The notes beneath the pieces were generated by a model. The model did no database searches and was not told the origin of the DNA. It saw only the letters and a program-made list of their open reading frames with translations. From contig JACMZG010001908.1 of the NCBI GenBank assembly GCA_018340805.1, positions 48,281,818 through 48,345,817 on the forward strand: a stretch of DNA of 64,000 nt, in the 5' to 3' direction. Each line of letters begins with the position of its first letter. The stretch's first letter is position 1. This document shows positions 11,916 to 22,445 of this stretch, piece by piece. The stretch comes from Microvelia longipes (lineage: Eukaryota; Arthropoda; Insecta; Hemiptera; Veliidae). The position numbers and the translations under genes were made by a program.

Positions 11916-12139
11916 TATGCACCTAGTGAATAATGAGCCCCATTATAACCCTGGTCACTGTAATGATTCCTAAGGCTGAAAGCCGAAGGAATCATGATTT
12001 ATAAATCTCGAGGCGCAAGCCGAGGGAATTATTTATTTTAATCCCGAGGCTTTAGCCGAGGGTTTAATTACAATTAGGCTTGCCGAGGGAGATAATTTGA
12101 CGAGGGTTATAATAAGGCATTATTCACGTGGTGCATACA
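11916..12139. mobile_element. MITE-like element holding a row of GC-rich hairpins
   Basis: The ends are inverted repeats: TGCACCTAGTGAATAATGAG...CATTATAACCC on the left, and GGGTTATAATAAGGC...ATTCACGTGGTGCA on the right. Between them lie three clear hairpins (11963-11995, about 12006-12027, 12043-12062) and a weaker fourth. Hairpins two and three have a GGC/GCC stem, a four-base loop (one is the GNRA loop GCAA) and tandem GA/GA opposite each other, flanked by further pairs. No protein is encoded. A related end occurs at 12745 and 14089. Confidence 0.7.
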
Positions 12140-12744
12140 AAATTTTATCTCCAGAAGGAAAAACAATATATATGAAACAAAAAAAAACTGTATTTGTTTT
12201 ATATAGAATCAGTGAAACATACTATTTTATGCAAAATTAACAAAAATACATTGTATAATATATTATACATACAACATAACCACATACATACATAACAAAC
12301 AAATATCATAATAAACAAAAAATATATTAATACCAAAATGTTCTATTAATAACAATTAAATGTACAACTAACCGTATTTGCTTCGTCATCTATACAAGAC
12401 GTTTGAGGATTATCGGGGATATCGGGAAACAATTCATCTATGTCGTTTACTATCATTTCATTATCACTTTCCATCGTAAACAACCGCACTAATTCCTTTT
12501 ATGATAAATATAACAGGAATATTACTTGAAAGATAAGAAAAACTTAGTAAAAAAGTAGGTATTTATCGTCAAAACAGATTTGATAAAAGAAAATTATTTG
12601 TTTACAGTCTGTAAACAAACTAACTGGATTAACTGGGATTTAATGAATCAGTGCTGCCAACATAACTTTGTTTACTCAAAATTCTTTACGTAGATTTTTG
12701 AATCTGTAATTTTAACTACTCAATAATTAAGTTAGCTAAGCTGG
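12140..12744. other. No recognisable feature
   Basis: AT-rich DNA; no gene, repeat array or RNA motif seen. Confidence 0.45.
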
Positions 12745-13409
12745 ATTATAACCCGGCGGGAAATAAATAAATAAATAAACCATTTATTTGCTAACATAAC
12801 AATCATAATTTAACAATAAATAAATAAATATTAACACTTTTATTTGTGCAAAGTCGGCACTTAGCCGTGGTGCCCTCAGGAAGGAGAAAAAAAATGGTTG
12901 CAACGCCATTTTATACAGTTTTCCAATTTCCAAATAAAATTACAAATTGCTTATATTTAAGTTAACTATATCCTATAACTATAATTACTATTAACTAAAC
13001 TATAACTATAATGATAATGAAAAACAGATGTATATAGTTTAATATATTACTCTATGAGTTGACATTAAATAAAGTTTATAAAGATATATTTATAAAATAA
13101 TTTTTCTAACACACATGCTCACTATTTTAAATGAATCCTAAATATTAAAGTTTTAACTAAATTAACTTAATTGAGGAAAGTATATTACCATCAAATTTAC
13201 ATATAAATCAACAAAAAAAGAAACACTTATAAGAACATATGATTACAACACATGGAAACATAATTTGAATACAATTTTAAAACTTAAATTAATTTACTAT
13301 TATTTTATTTGTACAAACTACATTTCTTATATAATTAAATACAAGTTCGACTTATTATTTAATTTATAATTAGAGTTTAGAATAAATATTGTGAATACAA
13401 TACTCATGT

Positions 13410-13417
<8 letters not shown>

Positions 13418-13491
<74 letters not shown>

Positions 13492-13550
13492 ATATATATA
13501 CACATACATTTACATACACACACACACTTACATACACACACGCATATAAA
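13418..13550. repeat. (AT)n followed by (CA/TACA)n microsatellite
   Basis: A pure TA run at about 13423-13481 is bordered by TACATACA and CACACA repeats. Confidence 0.95.
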
Positions 13551-13630
13551 CATATTAAATTATTTTGCTTTTTAAATGTTATTTTAGGTTATATTATTTC
13601 ATACAGTTCGTATTATTTATATTAATGTTT

Positions 13631-14053
13631 TTATTTATTTAATAATGTTCTCTTGCACACCTCTCCCATGCTTGCCCATTCTTTCCTATCCCACGCCACC
13701 CTCTGCCATGTCTCCTGTCCACATATACTCCTCATCTCCTCATCCCACCTTACTTTAGGCCTCCCTCTACTCCTCTTTCTCTCTCTCGGGTACCACTGTA
13801 TTATTTTCTTGGTCCATCTTCCGTCCTCACTCCTAACTATATGTCCTGCCCATCCCGACTTCCTATCACTAACAATTCCTAAAATGTCCTCCATACCTGT
13901 TTGTTTCCTGACCCAATCGTTTGTTTTCCTTTCTTTCCTGCTGATCCTCAGCATGCTCCGCTCCATACTTCTTTGGGCCACTCTTAACTTTTGCCTTATA
14001 CTATAATTTAAGATCCAGGTTTCAGCTCCGTATATCATGACTGGCAGAACTAA
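13631..14053 (-). pseudogene. RTE-like LINE reverse transcriptase, C-terminal fragment
   Basis: An open minus-strand frame begins in non-LINE sequence and becomes LINE-like at LPVMIYGAETW. It continues through KLRVAQRSMERSMLRIS, a W-GHIVR motif, RWTKKIIQWYPR, RGRPKVRW and a final W-DRKEWASMGE. This succession is the conserved tail of animal RTE-type endonuclease/reverse transcriptases, just after the polymerase. About 140 residues are intact without stops. The catalytic palm and endonuclease are absent, so the copy is 5'-truncated and dead. It lies just inside the right inverted repeat of the 12745-14089 segment. Its GC-richer composition differs from the surrounding DNA and suggests a fairly young insertion. 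Confidence 0.85.
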
Positions 14054-14467
14054 TAAATAATAAATTATTATTTCCCGCCGGGTTATAATGACGGTCATTA
14101 TTACATAAGAACAAGCCTCGAAATGTTTTGATTATTACCCTCCTGGAGATAAACAATATTATAATTTTTGTAGTTCCCTGACAAATCGCGTTTACTTGTA
14201 CAACAACCAATTTCTTACATAGACTACATTTTATCTTATTTCATAAGATATGAAGAAGAGAATGAAATAATAACCAATAACTAATGAACAAAAGAAATTA
14301 ACAAAAATAAACAAATAAATAAGAAACAACTAATAAACGTTAGAAATTAACAAAATAAACAAATAAAATAACAAATAGAATGACTAATAAACTGCGTAGG
14401 CATCCGCGGTTATTGTCATGAAGGTTTAGGTCTTCTGGTGGTGACTACGTCAATGTAGATGAAGAAT

Positions 14468-14510
14468 CTGACGTTTTGCTTCCACTGTGGGAGGCATCTT
14501 CAGGGATGTA
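14468..14510 (-). ncRNA. Hammerhead motif, decayed (left half of foldback)
   Basis: The minus strand has CTGAAGA, an extra base, an imperfect helix II and then AAAACGTC. The first G of GAAA is changed to A, which should abolish cleavage. Confidence 0.55.
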
Positions 14511-14605
14511 GGAGATCATTGATAAAAAACGCAATGCTCTACAAAACTGAACTGACTTCCAGTTCAGTTTTGTAGAGCATTGTGTTTCTATCCATGATGT
14601 CCTAC

Positions 14606-14647
14606 ATTCCTGAAGATGCCTCCTACAGTGGAAGCGAAACGTCGGAT
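14606..14647 (+). ncRNA. Penelope-type minimal hammerhead ribozyme
   Basis: The core is CTGAAGA (14610-14616; the changed base is the tolerated position 7), one extra base, then helix II from GCCTCC and GGAAGC with one mismatch. GAAAC at 14636-14640 leads into the cleavage triplet GTC at 14641-14643, leaving a two-pair helix III (AC/GU). Helix I pairs ATTC (14606-14609) with GGAT (14644-14647), including one G-T. GAAACGTC is the hallmark of hammerheads reported in Penelope-like elements. Confidence 0.65.
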
Positions 14648-14688
14648 TCTACATCTACATTGACGCGGTCACCACCGGAAGACTAAAA

Positions 14689-15420
14689 TCTTCAAATAGA
14701 ATGGATGTAATTAATGTTTGGACTCTCATTCTTTAGCCTTCTTACTAACATTAGGAAATATATGGTTATTTTTACTAATAAAAACTTGGTTGATAACTCC
14801 ATAAAGCATTCGCGCACTTACAAAGAATCTCAAAAGTTCATTTTTTGTTTGAAAACTCCCTAAAAAATATATTAAAAAACTGATAACTGTTCAAATTGAG
14901 GAACAGAGAATTAAGTGCCTCTACAAAAACATCAATTTATTTCAAACTCTTTCAACCTAACATGAGGCCATTATCACATGTGATTTTTATTTTAATTATT
15001 ATTGTAATAGCATTAAAGTTAATAAATTACTTTTACATATGTGTTATAATATTGTTCCTATCAGTTCACAGAACCCTTAAAATCTTTCCACGGACCCCTG
15101 GCGGTCCGCGGACACTTGGCGTAAATCTGCTCTAGTCCACTATACTGTCTTAAGACAGTCTTCATTACACATTAACTTAATCTTCAGTTTAAGTTATACT
15201 ACATATTTATAGACTTTTAGAACTACAATTATGATAAAAAAAATAGGTCATATCATGTAAAACCAGGAAATATTAACTTTAGAACCTCTGTAAAGCTGGT
15301 TTCCAATCTTTTTCAATTTTCGGCAAAGATAATACTACATAATGTCTCATAAAACTCAAGTCTCCGGGACTGTAGATATCGTCAATACCTAAAACCGCCA
15401 CCATGGGTATCACATGTATA
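14689..15420. other. No gene; possible hAT-type end near 15090
   Basis: AT-rich DNA. Around 15085-15112 a GC-rich imperfect palindrome (CCACGGACCCCTGG and GCGGTCCGCGGAC) resembles the ends of some hAT transposons. The 79-codon frame across it (14896-15135) has no protein features. Confidence 0.35.
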
Positions 15421-15455
15421 TATATCATGTGCATATATATCTCACACACACACAC

Positions 15456-15533
<78 letters not shown>

Positions 15534-15535
15534 AT

Positions 15536-15578
<43 letters not shown>

Positions 15579-15600
15579 GTGTGTGTGTATTATAAACAAT
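15421..15600. repeat. (CA)n, (TACA)n and (AT)n microsatellite cluster
   Basis: CACACA and CATACATA runs at 15440-15480 are followed by a long TA run with AATATA breaks to about 15575, then TGTGTG. Confidence 0.95.
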
Positions 15601-16234
15601 TAAAATAAGGTTTATGTTTTGTTTAAAAAAAACAAAGTACTTAAAGTACGAATCAACACTAGTTTTATTCAAAAAGAAAAAAAAAAACAAAACACAAATT
15701 ATTAAGCTGAACTGAATTTAATATTGTGGACATTTTTATTTCATTTAACAGATATCACCACAAAGTTAATAAAACAAATTTAATTTTTTTTAGACAAAAG
15801 TTACCTTGTGTGTGTATACCTTGTGTCATATACATATACCTTAGTGTGTATATGACGCGATACATTTCTAATTCGAGATTGAGTCAAACCAGAAACAGTA
15901 TTTTAAGAATAAAATCGTGAAATGTTGGATGACTAGTTTATGACTTTAGATTAAGAAGGCTCGAGATATATTGACCTATATTCCGTTATAAATAACTTAC
16001 AAATTTTTTTTTAACAACACACCTACTACATAAAGAAGTAAATAAATAAACAGTTCAAACCTAAAAATAACATGATGCGATACTAAAAAGCGTTTGTCAT
16101 CATGTAGCCTACTAATTGCAAACCAAAGAAGATATTTCTTTTGTAGACAAAGAAATCATGAGTAAAACAAAAAATTCTGGATTCAAGATTAGATGTTTTG
16201 AAAGATTTTAAATATTGTAGATTAAAGTTTTAAA
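15601..16234. other. No recognisable feature
   Basis: AT-rich DNA. The 64-codon frame at 15726-15920 shows no family features. Confidence 0.45.
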
Positions 16235-16430
16235 GGTCTGACGTTTTGCTTTGACTGTGGGAGGCATCTTCAGGAATGTAGGGTATAGTGAAGGGAAATA
16301 GAACCTTTTACAAAATTGGTTTTAGCTTGGATTTAAGTTTAGGTTTTCATACCGATTTTTAGAACATTGTGTTTTCATCTGTAATGTACATATTTCTTGA
16401 AGAATCCTCTAGAACTAAACCTACATAATA
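16235..16430 (-). mobile_element. Decayed copy of the 14.4-kb hammerhead foldback family
   Basis: 16238-16282 repeats the CTGACGTTTTGCTT...GGGAGGCATCTTCAGG string of the foldback's left half. A degenerate partner (CTTGAAGAATCCTC) lies near 16393. The minus-strand hammerhead at 16238-16282 has AAAACGTC in place of GAAACGTC and is probably inactive. Confidence 0.6.
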
Positions 16431-16559
16431 ATTATCTTGGGAGCCTACGAAGTTTATTAGAGTCATGATTATCAAGGCATCGCAATAATCAAGTTTGTAG
16501 CCAACTCCTTCCTCTGCTCCCTCCTCCTACTTGTTACCTCAAATACTAAGTCTGTAAAC

Positions 16560-16596
16560 AGCTCTGATGATGACGTAAAGTCGAAACCGGTCAGTT
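16560..16596 (+). ncRNA. Penelope-type minimal hammerhead ribozyme
   Basis: Core CTGATGA at 16564-16570, one extra T, helix II GAC-GTAAA-GTC, and GAA at 16583-16585. Helix III is the palindrome ACCGGT, then cleavable C at 16592. Helix I pairs AGCT upstream (16560-16563) with AGTT downstream (16593-16596), including one G-T. All invariant core bases are present. This is the arrangement reported for Penelope-like retroelements. No protein-coding part survives next to it. Confidence 0.65.
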
Positions 16597-16671
16597 ATAA
16601 TGTTTTTATACTATTGTGGTTGACCATTTATTAATTGTTTTTAATTCTAGAGTGTTTTTATATTAAACATT

Positions 16672-17145
16672 ATGGCAACTTTAGCAACTTAGATGCTAGT
16701 TGTTTAGCACCTTAGATGCCAGTTGTTTAGCACCTTAGAAACCAGTTGTTTAGCACCTTAGATGTCAGTTGTTAAGCACCTTAGATATCAGTTGTTAAGC
16801 ACCTTAGATGTCAGTTGTATAGCACCTTAGATGTCAGTTGTTTATCACCTTAGATGTCAGTTGTTTAGCACCTTACATGTCAGTTGTTTATCACCTTAGA
16901 TGTCAGTTGTTTAGCACCTTACATGTCAGTTGTTTAGCACCTTAGATGTCAGTTCTTAAGTACCTTACATGACAGTTGTTTAGCACCTTATGTCAGTTTT
17001 TTAGCATCTTAGATGTCAGCTATTTAGCACCTTAGATGTCAGCTATTTAACACCTTATATGTCAGTTGTTTAGCACCTTACATGTCAGTTGTGTAGCATC
17101 TTATATGTAAGTTGTTTAGCACCTTAGATTTCAGATGTTTAGCAG
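16672..17145. repeat. Minisatellite, 23-bp unit, ~20 copies
   Basis: The unit AGTTGTTTAGCACCTTAGAT plus GTC repeats with point differences, for example ACATGTC, GATATC and GCTATTTAGC variants. It begins about 75 bp after the hammerhead at 16560. Non-coding. Confidence 0.9.
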
Positions 17146-17714
17146 TTCTGGACGTCCTTTTAGTTTATATTAATGACACTAATAGAAAATGAAAGGAAGA
17201 GAGATGTGAATCAAACTTGTTACCATCCAACTACACCAAAATTACTTGGAAGCATGGTGATAACTCTGATTTCAGGATAGATCGAAAACAAAACGCAGTT
17301 AAGTAGCTTAAAGATACCTAAAACAACATCTTAAATTATTGCGAGCTCATACTTGTAAATCAAACCAGTCGTTATCATCATATTATCTATCTCGATCATA
17401 TTATCTTATATAAATCTAAGATAGCCATAAATATTGTCAAATTAAAAAGTTGTGAGTAACGAAACGTTGACAGAAGGTAGGTACATTAAAGAACGTTAAG
17501 TAGCCTCAATAATTAGTTTAAACTTTGTATAGTCGGTAATAAATCTAATGAACACAGTTCGCAATCTCATAGCACACAGTTTGCCTTTCATTGTCAGCGT
17601 TGGAAAGTTTTAGTACAAAATTGGCAATAGTCAAGCTTGTTATTTATAATGTAGTCCTTATGATTTACGAGGACAATTATTGCGAATGGTTTGATAAGAT
17701 TAAAGAAGATGTTT

Positions 17715-17852
17715 AGCAGAGAATGATACAGGGTAGAGATATATTGGTATAATATGTTTCAGCAAAGAAAGGTACAGGGTAGAGATATATGGGTATAATA
17801 TAGTTCAGCAGAGAATGGTACAGGATAGATATATATTGGTATAACATGATTA
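17715..17852. repeat. Tandem repeat, 46-bp unit, 3 copies
   Basis: The string GGTACAGGGTAGAGATATAT recurs with period 46 at about 17725, 17771 and 17817, with small differences. Confidence 0.75.
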
Positions 17853-18079
17853 AACAGCGACTAGCATGGAGATCTCATGGCATTATAAGGTTCTGCGCAC
17901 TGAGATACAGATGAGGAAATAGTATATTGTATAATTGTCGTTTAAGATAAATAAAAAACCCTGATTATTGAAATTATTGATAAATTAGTTTAAGATTTTA
18001 AAGAAAGAGATAAAAATTTACTGAAAGGCAAAAAGAGGTAAAAAAGTGTAGCTTAAAGGAAAAAAGGTTAAGTGAAAGG

Positions 18080-18520
18080 ATGACTGATGTTGAGTTTAAT
18101 TAGAAAAGGTGCGGTTAGGAAGGTGTGAAAGTAACCAGGGGTCAGGGAGCGGTGTTAATTGTCTGATAAAGGAAGGAAGCGAAGAGGCAAACTTAGATTC
18201 AATCGGCCTAATCCTACCTGAGGGACTAAGGAAAACTACAAACTTAGGAAAGGAAAAAAAAGGTGGCTGTCTTCGGAAAATTGTTAGGGAGAGGCGGAAA
18301 TAGGGAATAAAGTCTAAAAGAAAGTGGGTAGACGTTGGGGTACGGTCCGGGTAAAGGTAGACAAATGTAGCGAGTTAGAGAGGAAAGGAGAGGGTAGAGA
18401 GATCAATGCCGGGAAAGCTGTGTGGACCCCCCTCAAGTAACCTAGACTGCATTGCAGACGAGCAACCACTCTACTCGTGGTCACTATAACCATACTCGGC
18501 CTCCTTACAATAGCCTCCAG
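18080..18520. other. Purine-rich, GC-richer segment of unknown role
   Basis: Composition shifts from A/T-rich to G/A-rich for about 400 bp and then becomes mixed near 18420-18520. A plus-strand frame (18109-18303) is open, but its peptide is low complexity and unrecognised. The segment could be an exon of a non-coding RNA, a host regulatory region or part of a mobile element. Confidence 0.3.
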
Positions 18521-19566
18521 TAATTACTCCCACTTTATTTCTTTTCATAAAATCACTCTACGTAATGGCTTTTCATTGGTGATCTAAGTGAACTGGAATT
18601 CACTAAAATAATTTATGTCGTTACTTTCTCTTAGAAAAGACCGACCAAAAATACAAGAAGTACTAAATATCTACACACATGTTCGTCAACTTAAAAAGAC
18701 AAAGTAAGTTACAGGTAACTTTAAAAACATTTAGAATAATTGAGACGGCCTTTAAAGTCGTTAAAGTGAGTAAAAAATTACAAATTGACTCTTAAAGATC
18801 ATTCCGTAAAAGCAAAAGTCATTCTATAAAATCCAAATTCTCTGGCGGAAATTTTCAATTCTTAGGAACCAAAATGATTACTCATTGATTAGGAAACGAA
18901 CGTTATTTCTATGGTACTCAAAAACCAAGGCAAAATTTTAAGGTCACATTAAATAAAATCAAAGAACAAAAAATCCTAAAAAGAAGCATATGACAAAAAA
19001 ATATTCGTAGGTTTAGTAAAACTGATCACAAACTTATATCTCTGTCAAACCGATAAAAACTGGCCAAAACTAGTCACATAAGTGTTAACAAAAAATTAAC
19101 ACATTATACAACGAAATTAGAAATTGTTATATACATAAATGATTGCACATTAAATATAAGCATAAAGAGTCTTATTCAATTTTTAAAAATACATAGATGT
19201 TATGTTTAAAAGTTGAAAAGATTAGTAGATAAAGTTTCAAAAGTAAAGGCTAAATTAATTCTATAAAATCGTACTAGTAGCGCATTCTAGGGAATAAACT
19301 AAGGAACTAAAAGAGGCACGGTATGACAACATGGCCGCCTCCATATAAAACAACCACGTGGGCTCTGTCAACACTAACCTTGTATAACCTTATTCCAAGT
19401 AACCTTTTCAAAACAAACACTCTCCTTACATACTTTCTTCAACACATCTTATATTAGAGAAAATTTCTGTTGAACTACTTTCGTTTTTCAATACTGTCTT
19501 TAATTACATTAAAAACTAAATGAAATATAAAATTAATTAAAAGAGGTATTAATGGACTGTAAAAAA
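18521..19566. other. No gene; weak promoter-like patch
   Basis: Mostly unremarkable. Near 19330-19365 a TATA-like CATATAAAAC is followed within 15 bp by an E-box CACGTG. No convincing exon follows. Confidence 0.3.
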
Positions 19567-20007
19567 ATTAACTAGTGAAAAGGTTTATAAAACAAGATAG
19601 CAGTCCAAATATAGTTGAAAAAACAATTTATGTGGTTTGTACCTATTTTTTTGTTTTTTGTCTATAGTTTTTCACATTGTAAATTATTTAATTGTCTACA
19701 TCTGCTTATTGTTTTTCAATTTTGTTGTAATCTCAACGTGTTGCGGTTATAACTTGTAGTTACTCTGTATTTCTCTGATCTTATGTTACCTTCATTTTTG
19801 ACAACTTTTATCTCTTGTTTTTTCTCTTACATTATTTGATATTGCATGTTTGTTAGTTTATTTAGTTTAATTTTTATAGTTGTTGTTTATGTTTTAATAA
19901 ATCTATTTACCCTGATGACGACCAGGATCCCTGGTTGAAAGCTCGGTAGTTGTTCAACTGTATTTGGACTGCTGTCTTCTTTTATAAACCTTTTCACTAA
20001 TAAAATT
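19567..20007. mobile_element. Foldback element with hammerhead in its right half
   Basis: TTAGTGAAAAGGTTTATAAA (right end, minus sense) matches the left end at 19569-19590. The inverted match runs about 58 bp, through GCAGTCCAAATA. The right half includes the hammerhead at 19907-19949. It shares this architecture with the elements at 14.4, 41.2, 48.7 and 53.1 kb. Confidence 0.75.
19907..19949 (+). ncRNA. Penelope-type hammerhead ribozyme, best-paired copy
   Basis: Core CTGATGA at 19912-19918, one extra C, then a seven-pair helix II (GACCAGG/CCTGGTT with loop ATC). GAA at 19937-19939 is followed by helix III as the palindrome AGCT and cleavable C at 19944. Helix I pairs TTACC (19907-19911) with GGTAG (19945-19949) over five bases, one of them G-T. 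Every invariant position is intact. Predicted cleavage falls between 19944 and 19945. Confidence 0.75.
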
Positions 20008-20639
20008 AATTCCATATGTAATATTTTACAGGTTGGAAACATTAATACATTAGTATTCAGTAAAATATTAAGGAAGAGATTAAACTAAGTGAAGCATAGG
20101 AAGCCATAGTTTGTTCTGATACAGCCCGAATTTTTACATACTTTAACTTATTTTTAAGTGAGGTTAGGGAAAAGGATTACCCTAATCCAGATTTAAACAT
20201 ATTTTAAACTTAAACGCTAAAAAGTGTTAACTGCAGTACAATATGAGTCATAAAAGTGGACCAGGGATATAGAACAAAGTTTTTGCAGAAAATTGTGTTA
20301 TATAATGAATTATGAGTGGACAAACAATATCACAAGACTTAAGACTACCAGGCTATCAAACATTATTCAATTACACGCTTCCAATTTGTTTTATGCTAGA
20401 GAGTTAAAACTCACTACAAAAAATAATATTCAAGTCTTGTTGTGTAATCTGGAAATTTTTTATGACGACAGTAACCGACAATTATGACTCAGCAAAAATT
20501 ATGAAAATAATAAAACGCGGAAATTTGTTTTCAATCAATATGAAATTTAGCACGTTTGTGAGTTTTATTTCATTGTCAGGATTTTTTCTATTTTTATCAA
20601 TTAACTTGTATATGTTTTTTTAAATTTTTAAAAATTTAG
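20008..20639. other. No recognisable feature
   Basis: AT-rich DNA between a foldback element and the Penelope-like remnant. The frame at 20293-20487 has no family features. Confidence 0.4.
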
Positions 20640-20801
20640 AAATTCTTTAATTAAGTTAAAATTTGATACAAGACTATATCTTTACATAAGAGCAACAATG
20701 GTTACAATGAGCGTATGATTGATGGTCTTATTAAAAAGAAAAAATAGGAATGCCATCCTGGATGTTATGGGTACACGTGTGAAAGGTGTTAGTGATACCA
20801 C

Positions 20802-21299
20802 TTGGACGTTGTTGAATTATCTGTGAAATTGGCTAATGTTCTAGAAAAGAACGGTTATAGAGTTAGATTTAGCACGTCTTTTAACCTTCGTTCTCACTTA
20901 AGTAAAGTAAAAGAGCCCATTAAACAAGAATTTAATAATGGTATGTACATCATACAGTGTGGAGAGTGCTCAGCAAACTATTTAGGTCAGACAGGTAGAA
21001 ACCTGAGGACGAGGGTTAAAGAGCACTTGCGTGTTGAGCTTAGTAGCTTCTACCAACATATAACTTCTGAACAACACACTAACGCCGACCATAAAGCAGG
21101 TTTCATTCATATAGTTCCCAAAGGTAGGGAAATGGATTCCCTTGAAAAATTTGAGATTTTGAGGAGTCAAAAGCATGCGGGTGATCTTAACCTGAACGCT
21201 AAAGGAGCGGGTTCTATGATAATCAGAACGCTTGCTAGCACAATGCCCCCTCTGCGAACTGACCGTTTGAAACTAACCTCAGTCACAGTCATGATATAG
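20802..21299 (+). pseudogene. Penelope-like element GIY-YIG endonuclease domain
   Basis: The frame starts at a TTG; an in-frame TGA lies just upstream at 20793, so this is a 5'-truncated remnant rather than a true start. It encodes about 165 residues. Residues 1-45 resemble the linker after the Penelope reverse transcriptase. GMY (47-49) and YLGQTGR (60-66) correspond to the GIY and YIG motifs. CGEC (53-56) with later histidines (86, 92, 97) fits the CCHH zinc finger typical of Penelope-like endonucleases. An arginine-rich segment RNLRTRVKEH and a later FEILRSQKH supply the expected catalytic Arg and Glu. The reverse transcriptase is not recognisable upstream. A TIR element interrupts the 3' region at 21473, and the probable Penelope terminus lies at 22369-22445. 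Confidence 0.88.
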
Positions 21300-21472
21300 A
21301 TTCACCTACATCTATATATTCTTCCCTCCGGTTAGTTTTATTTTAGCTTTAATTTCTTGTTTTTATTTTCTTTTTTGTTCTTTTTTCTTTTTGTTTCTTT
21401 AATTTCTTGTTTTTATACTATGTTTGTATGTTTTGTCATTTTCATTTTTTGATTCTTCTTTTTAGAGTTTTC

Positions 21473-22368
21473 TATAATACGACACACGGCTAAAATCAAT
21501 TGACAGCGCGCCAAAATCTCAATGCTTTCAAACCTCTTTTTTTAACAAAAAAAATCCCAACTCTGGCAACACTGAAAGTCAGGTTATGTTTTGAATTTTA
21601 TTATTTGTTTATATTTGATATCGTATTTTTTATTTTTTTTTTTAAATACTTATTTACTTTTAAAGTAGGAATATTGTTGTATCTTATAAATTTATCAACT
21701 AAGTGTTGCTTTAAATTTGTTCGGGAATTATGAATTAAGTGGAGTTAAAGTTGTTAATTACGTAATGCAATGGATCATAATAGTTCTATGATAAAAGTTT
21801 GACGATTTAAATAAATCGTCAGCTATAATTACTTTTTTCCAAAACAAACAGCTTTTTGTGTCAAGTTTGTATAATTGAATGCGTATTGTTTCATATTATA
21901 AAAATAATATGACAAAATATGCATTCATAACTTAAAAAAGTCAAGAATGTTATCTATTGTAAGACATGGCATTTTCCAAAAAAATGTGTCTTTTGGTTGA
22001 CAGACCACACAGACACACAGACTCTGCGCTGTACTTGAAGAATACGTCAATGTCCATGCGTCAAATATAGACACTCAGATCATATTACAACTCTGCAATA
22101 ATCGGATGAATTGAACAGATTGGAATGAAACGAAACCAACTCAAACAGATCAATGTGCACAATGAGGGAAATAAAAGCGACGCGAGGTTATAAATATTTA
22201 CAACCAGTGTTGCCTTTTTATGATATTATTTGCGAAAAAGGTATTTTTTATACCGAGGTTGGTATGAGGTGGAGGGGGAATAAGCGCGGTCGGTCTGAAC
22301 CAATAGAATTCTTTCCCCACAGATTTTTGGCGCGCTGTCAATTGATTTTAGCCGTGTGTCGTATTATA
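21473..22368. mobile_element. 896-bp TIR element inserted in the Penelope 3' region
   Basis: Near-perfect inverted repeats of about 47 bp (21473-21519 and 22321-22368) begin TATAATACGACACACGG and include TTGACAGCGCGCC. The interior has no transposase; the open frames at 21500-21733 and 22153-22392 overlap the TIRs and show no motifs. It is therefore a non-autonomous DNA transposon, superfamily not identified. The T-rich flank resumes on the right. Confidence 0.8.
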
Positions 22369-22445
22369 GTCTCTTTTACTTTTTGTTTTTAGGCACTAAT
22401 GATGACCGTTTTGGTTGAAAGCCGGTTTTGAATTTTATTAAATTA
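22369..22445 (+). mobile_element. Penelope-like terminus with decayed hammerhead
   Basis: 22391-22430 has CTAATGA (one core change from CTGATGA), an extra T, helix II GACC-GTTTT-GGTT, GAAA and a GC-rich palindrome. It lies downstream of the GIY-YIG fragment in the same orientation, as expected for a Penelope terminal repeat. Confidence 0.55.

Larger units (their letters stand above)
12745..14089. mobile_element. TIR-bounded composite segment
   Basis: ATTATAACCCGGCGGGAAAT at 12745 is mirrored at 14070-14089 on the other strand, giving terminal inverted repeats of about 22 bp. The same ATTATAACCC ends occur in the hairpin MITE at 11916-12139, so the two are probably one family. The interior holds a microsatellite and a LINE fragment inserted or captured near the right end. 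Confidence 0.5.
14425..14688. mobile_element. Foldback element with Penelope-type hammerhead ends
   Basis: The two halves are inverted copies of each other, from TTAGGTCTTC on the left to GAAGACTAA on the right. They meet at a near-perfect palindrome around 14556. Each half carries the CTGAAGA...GAAACGTC-type motif, one on each strand. Paired inverted ends are a known outcome for Penelope-like elements; the assignment rests on the ribozyme motif, as no protein is present. Confidence 0.75.

Noticed and set aside
13653..14006. 117-codon plus-strand frame
   Set aside because: Antisense shadow of the LINE fragment read on the minus strand.
15442..15690. 82-codon minus-strand frame (and plus frame 15414-15608)
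   Set aside because: Microsatellite translation.
18109..18303. 64-codon plus frame in the purine-rich segment
   Set aside because: Low-complexity Gly/Lys/Glu composition follows from purine bias; no motif or splice signal supports it.
20982..21176. 64-codon minus-strand frame
   Set aside because: Antisense shadow of the Penelope GIY-YIG frame.
21473..21481. TAATACGAC, reminiscent of a phage T7 promoter
   Set aside because: Only the first half matches, it is part of a transposon TIR, and there is no phage context.
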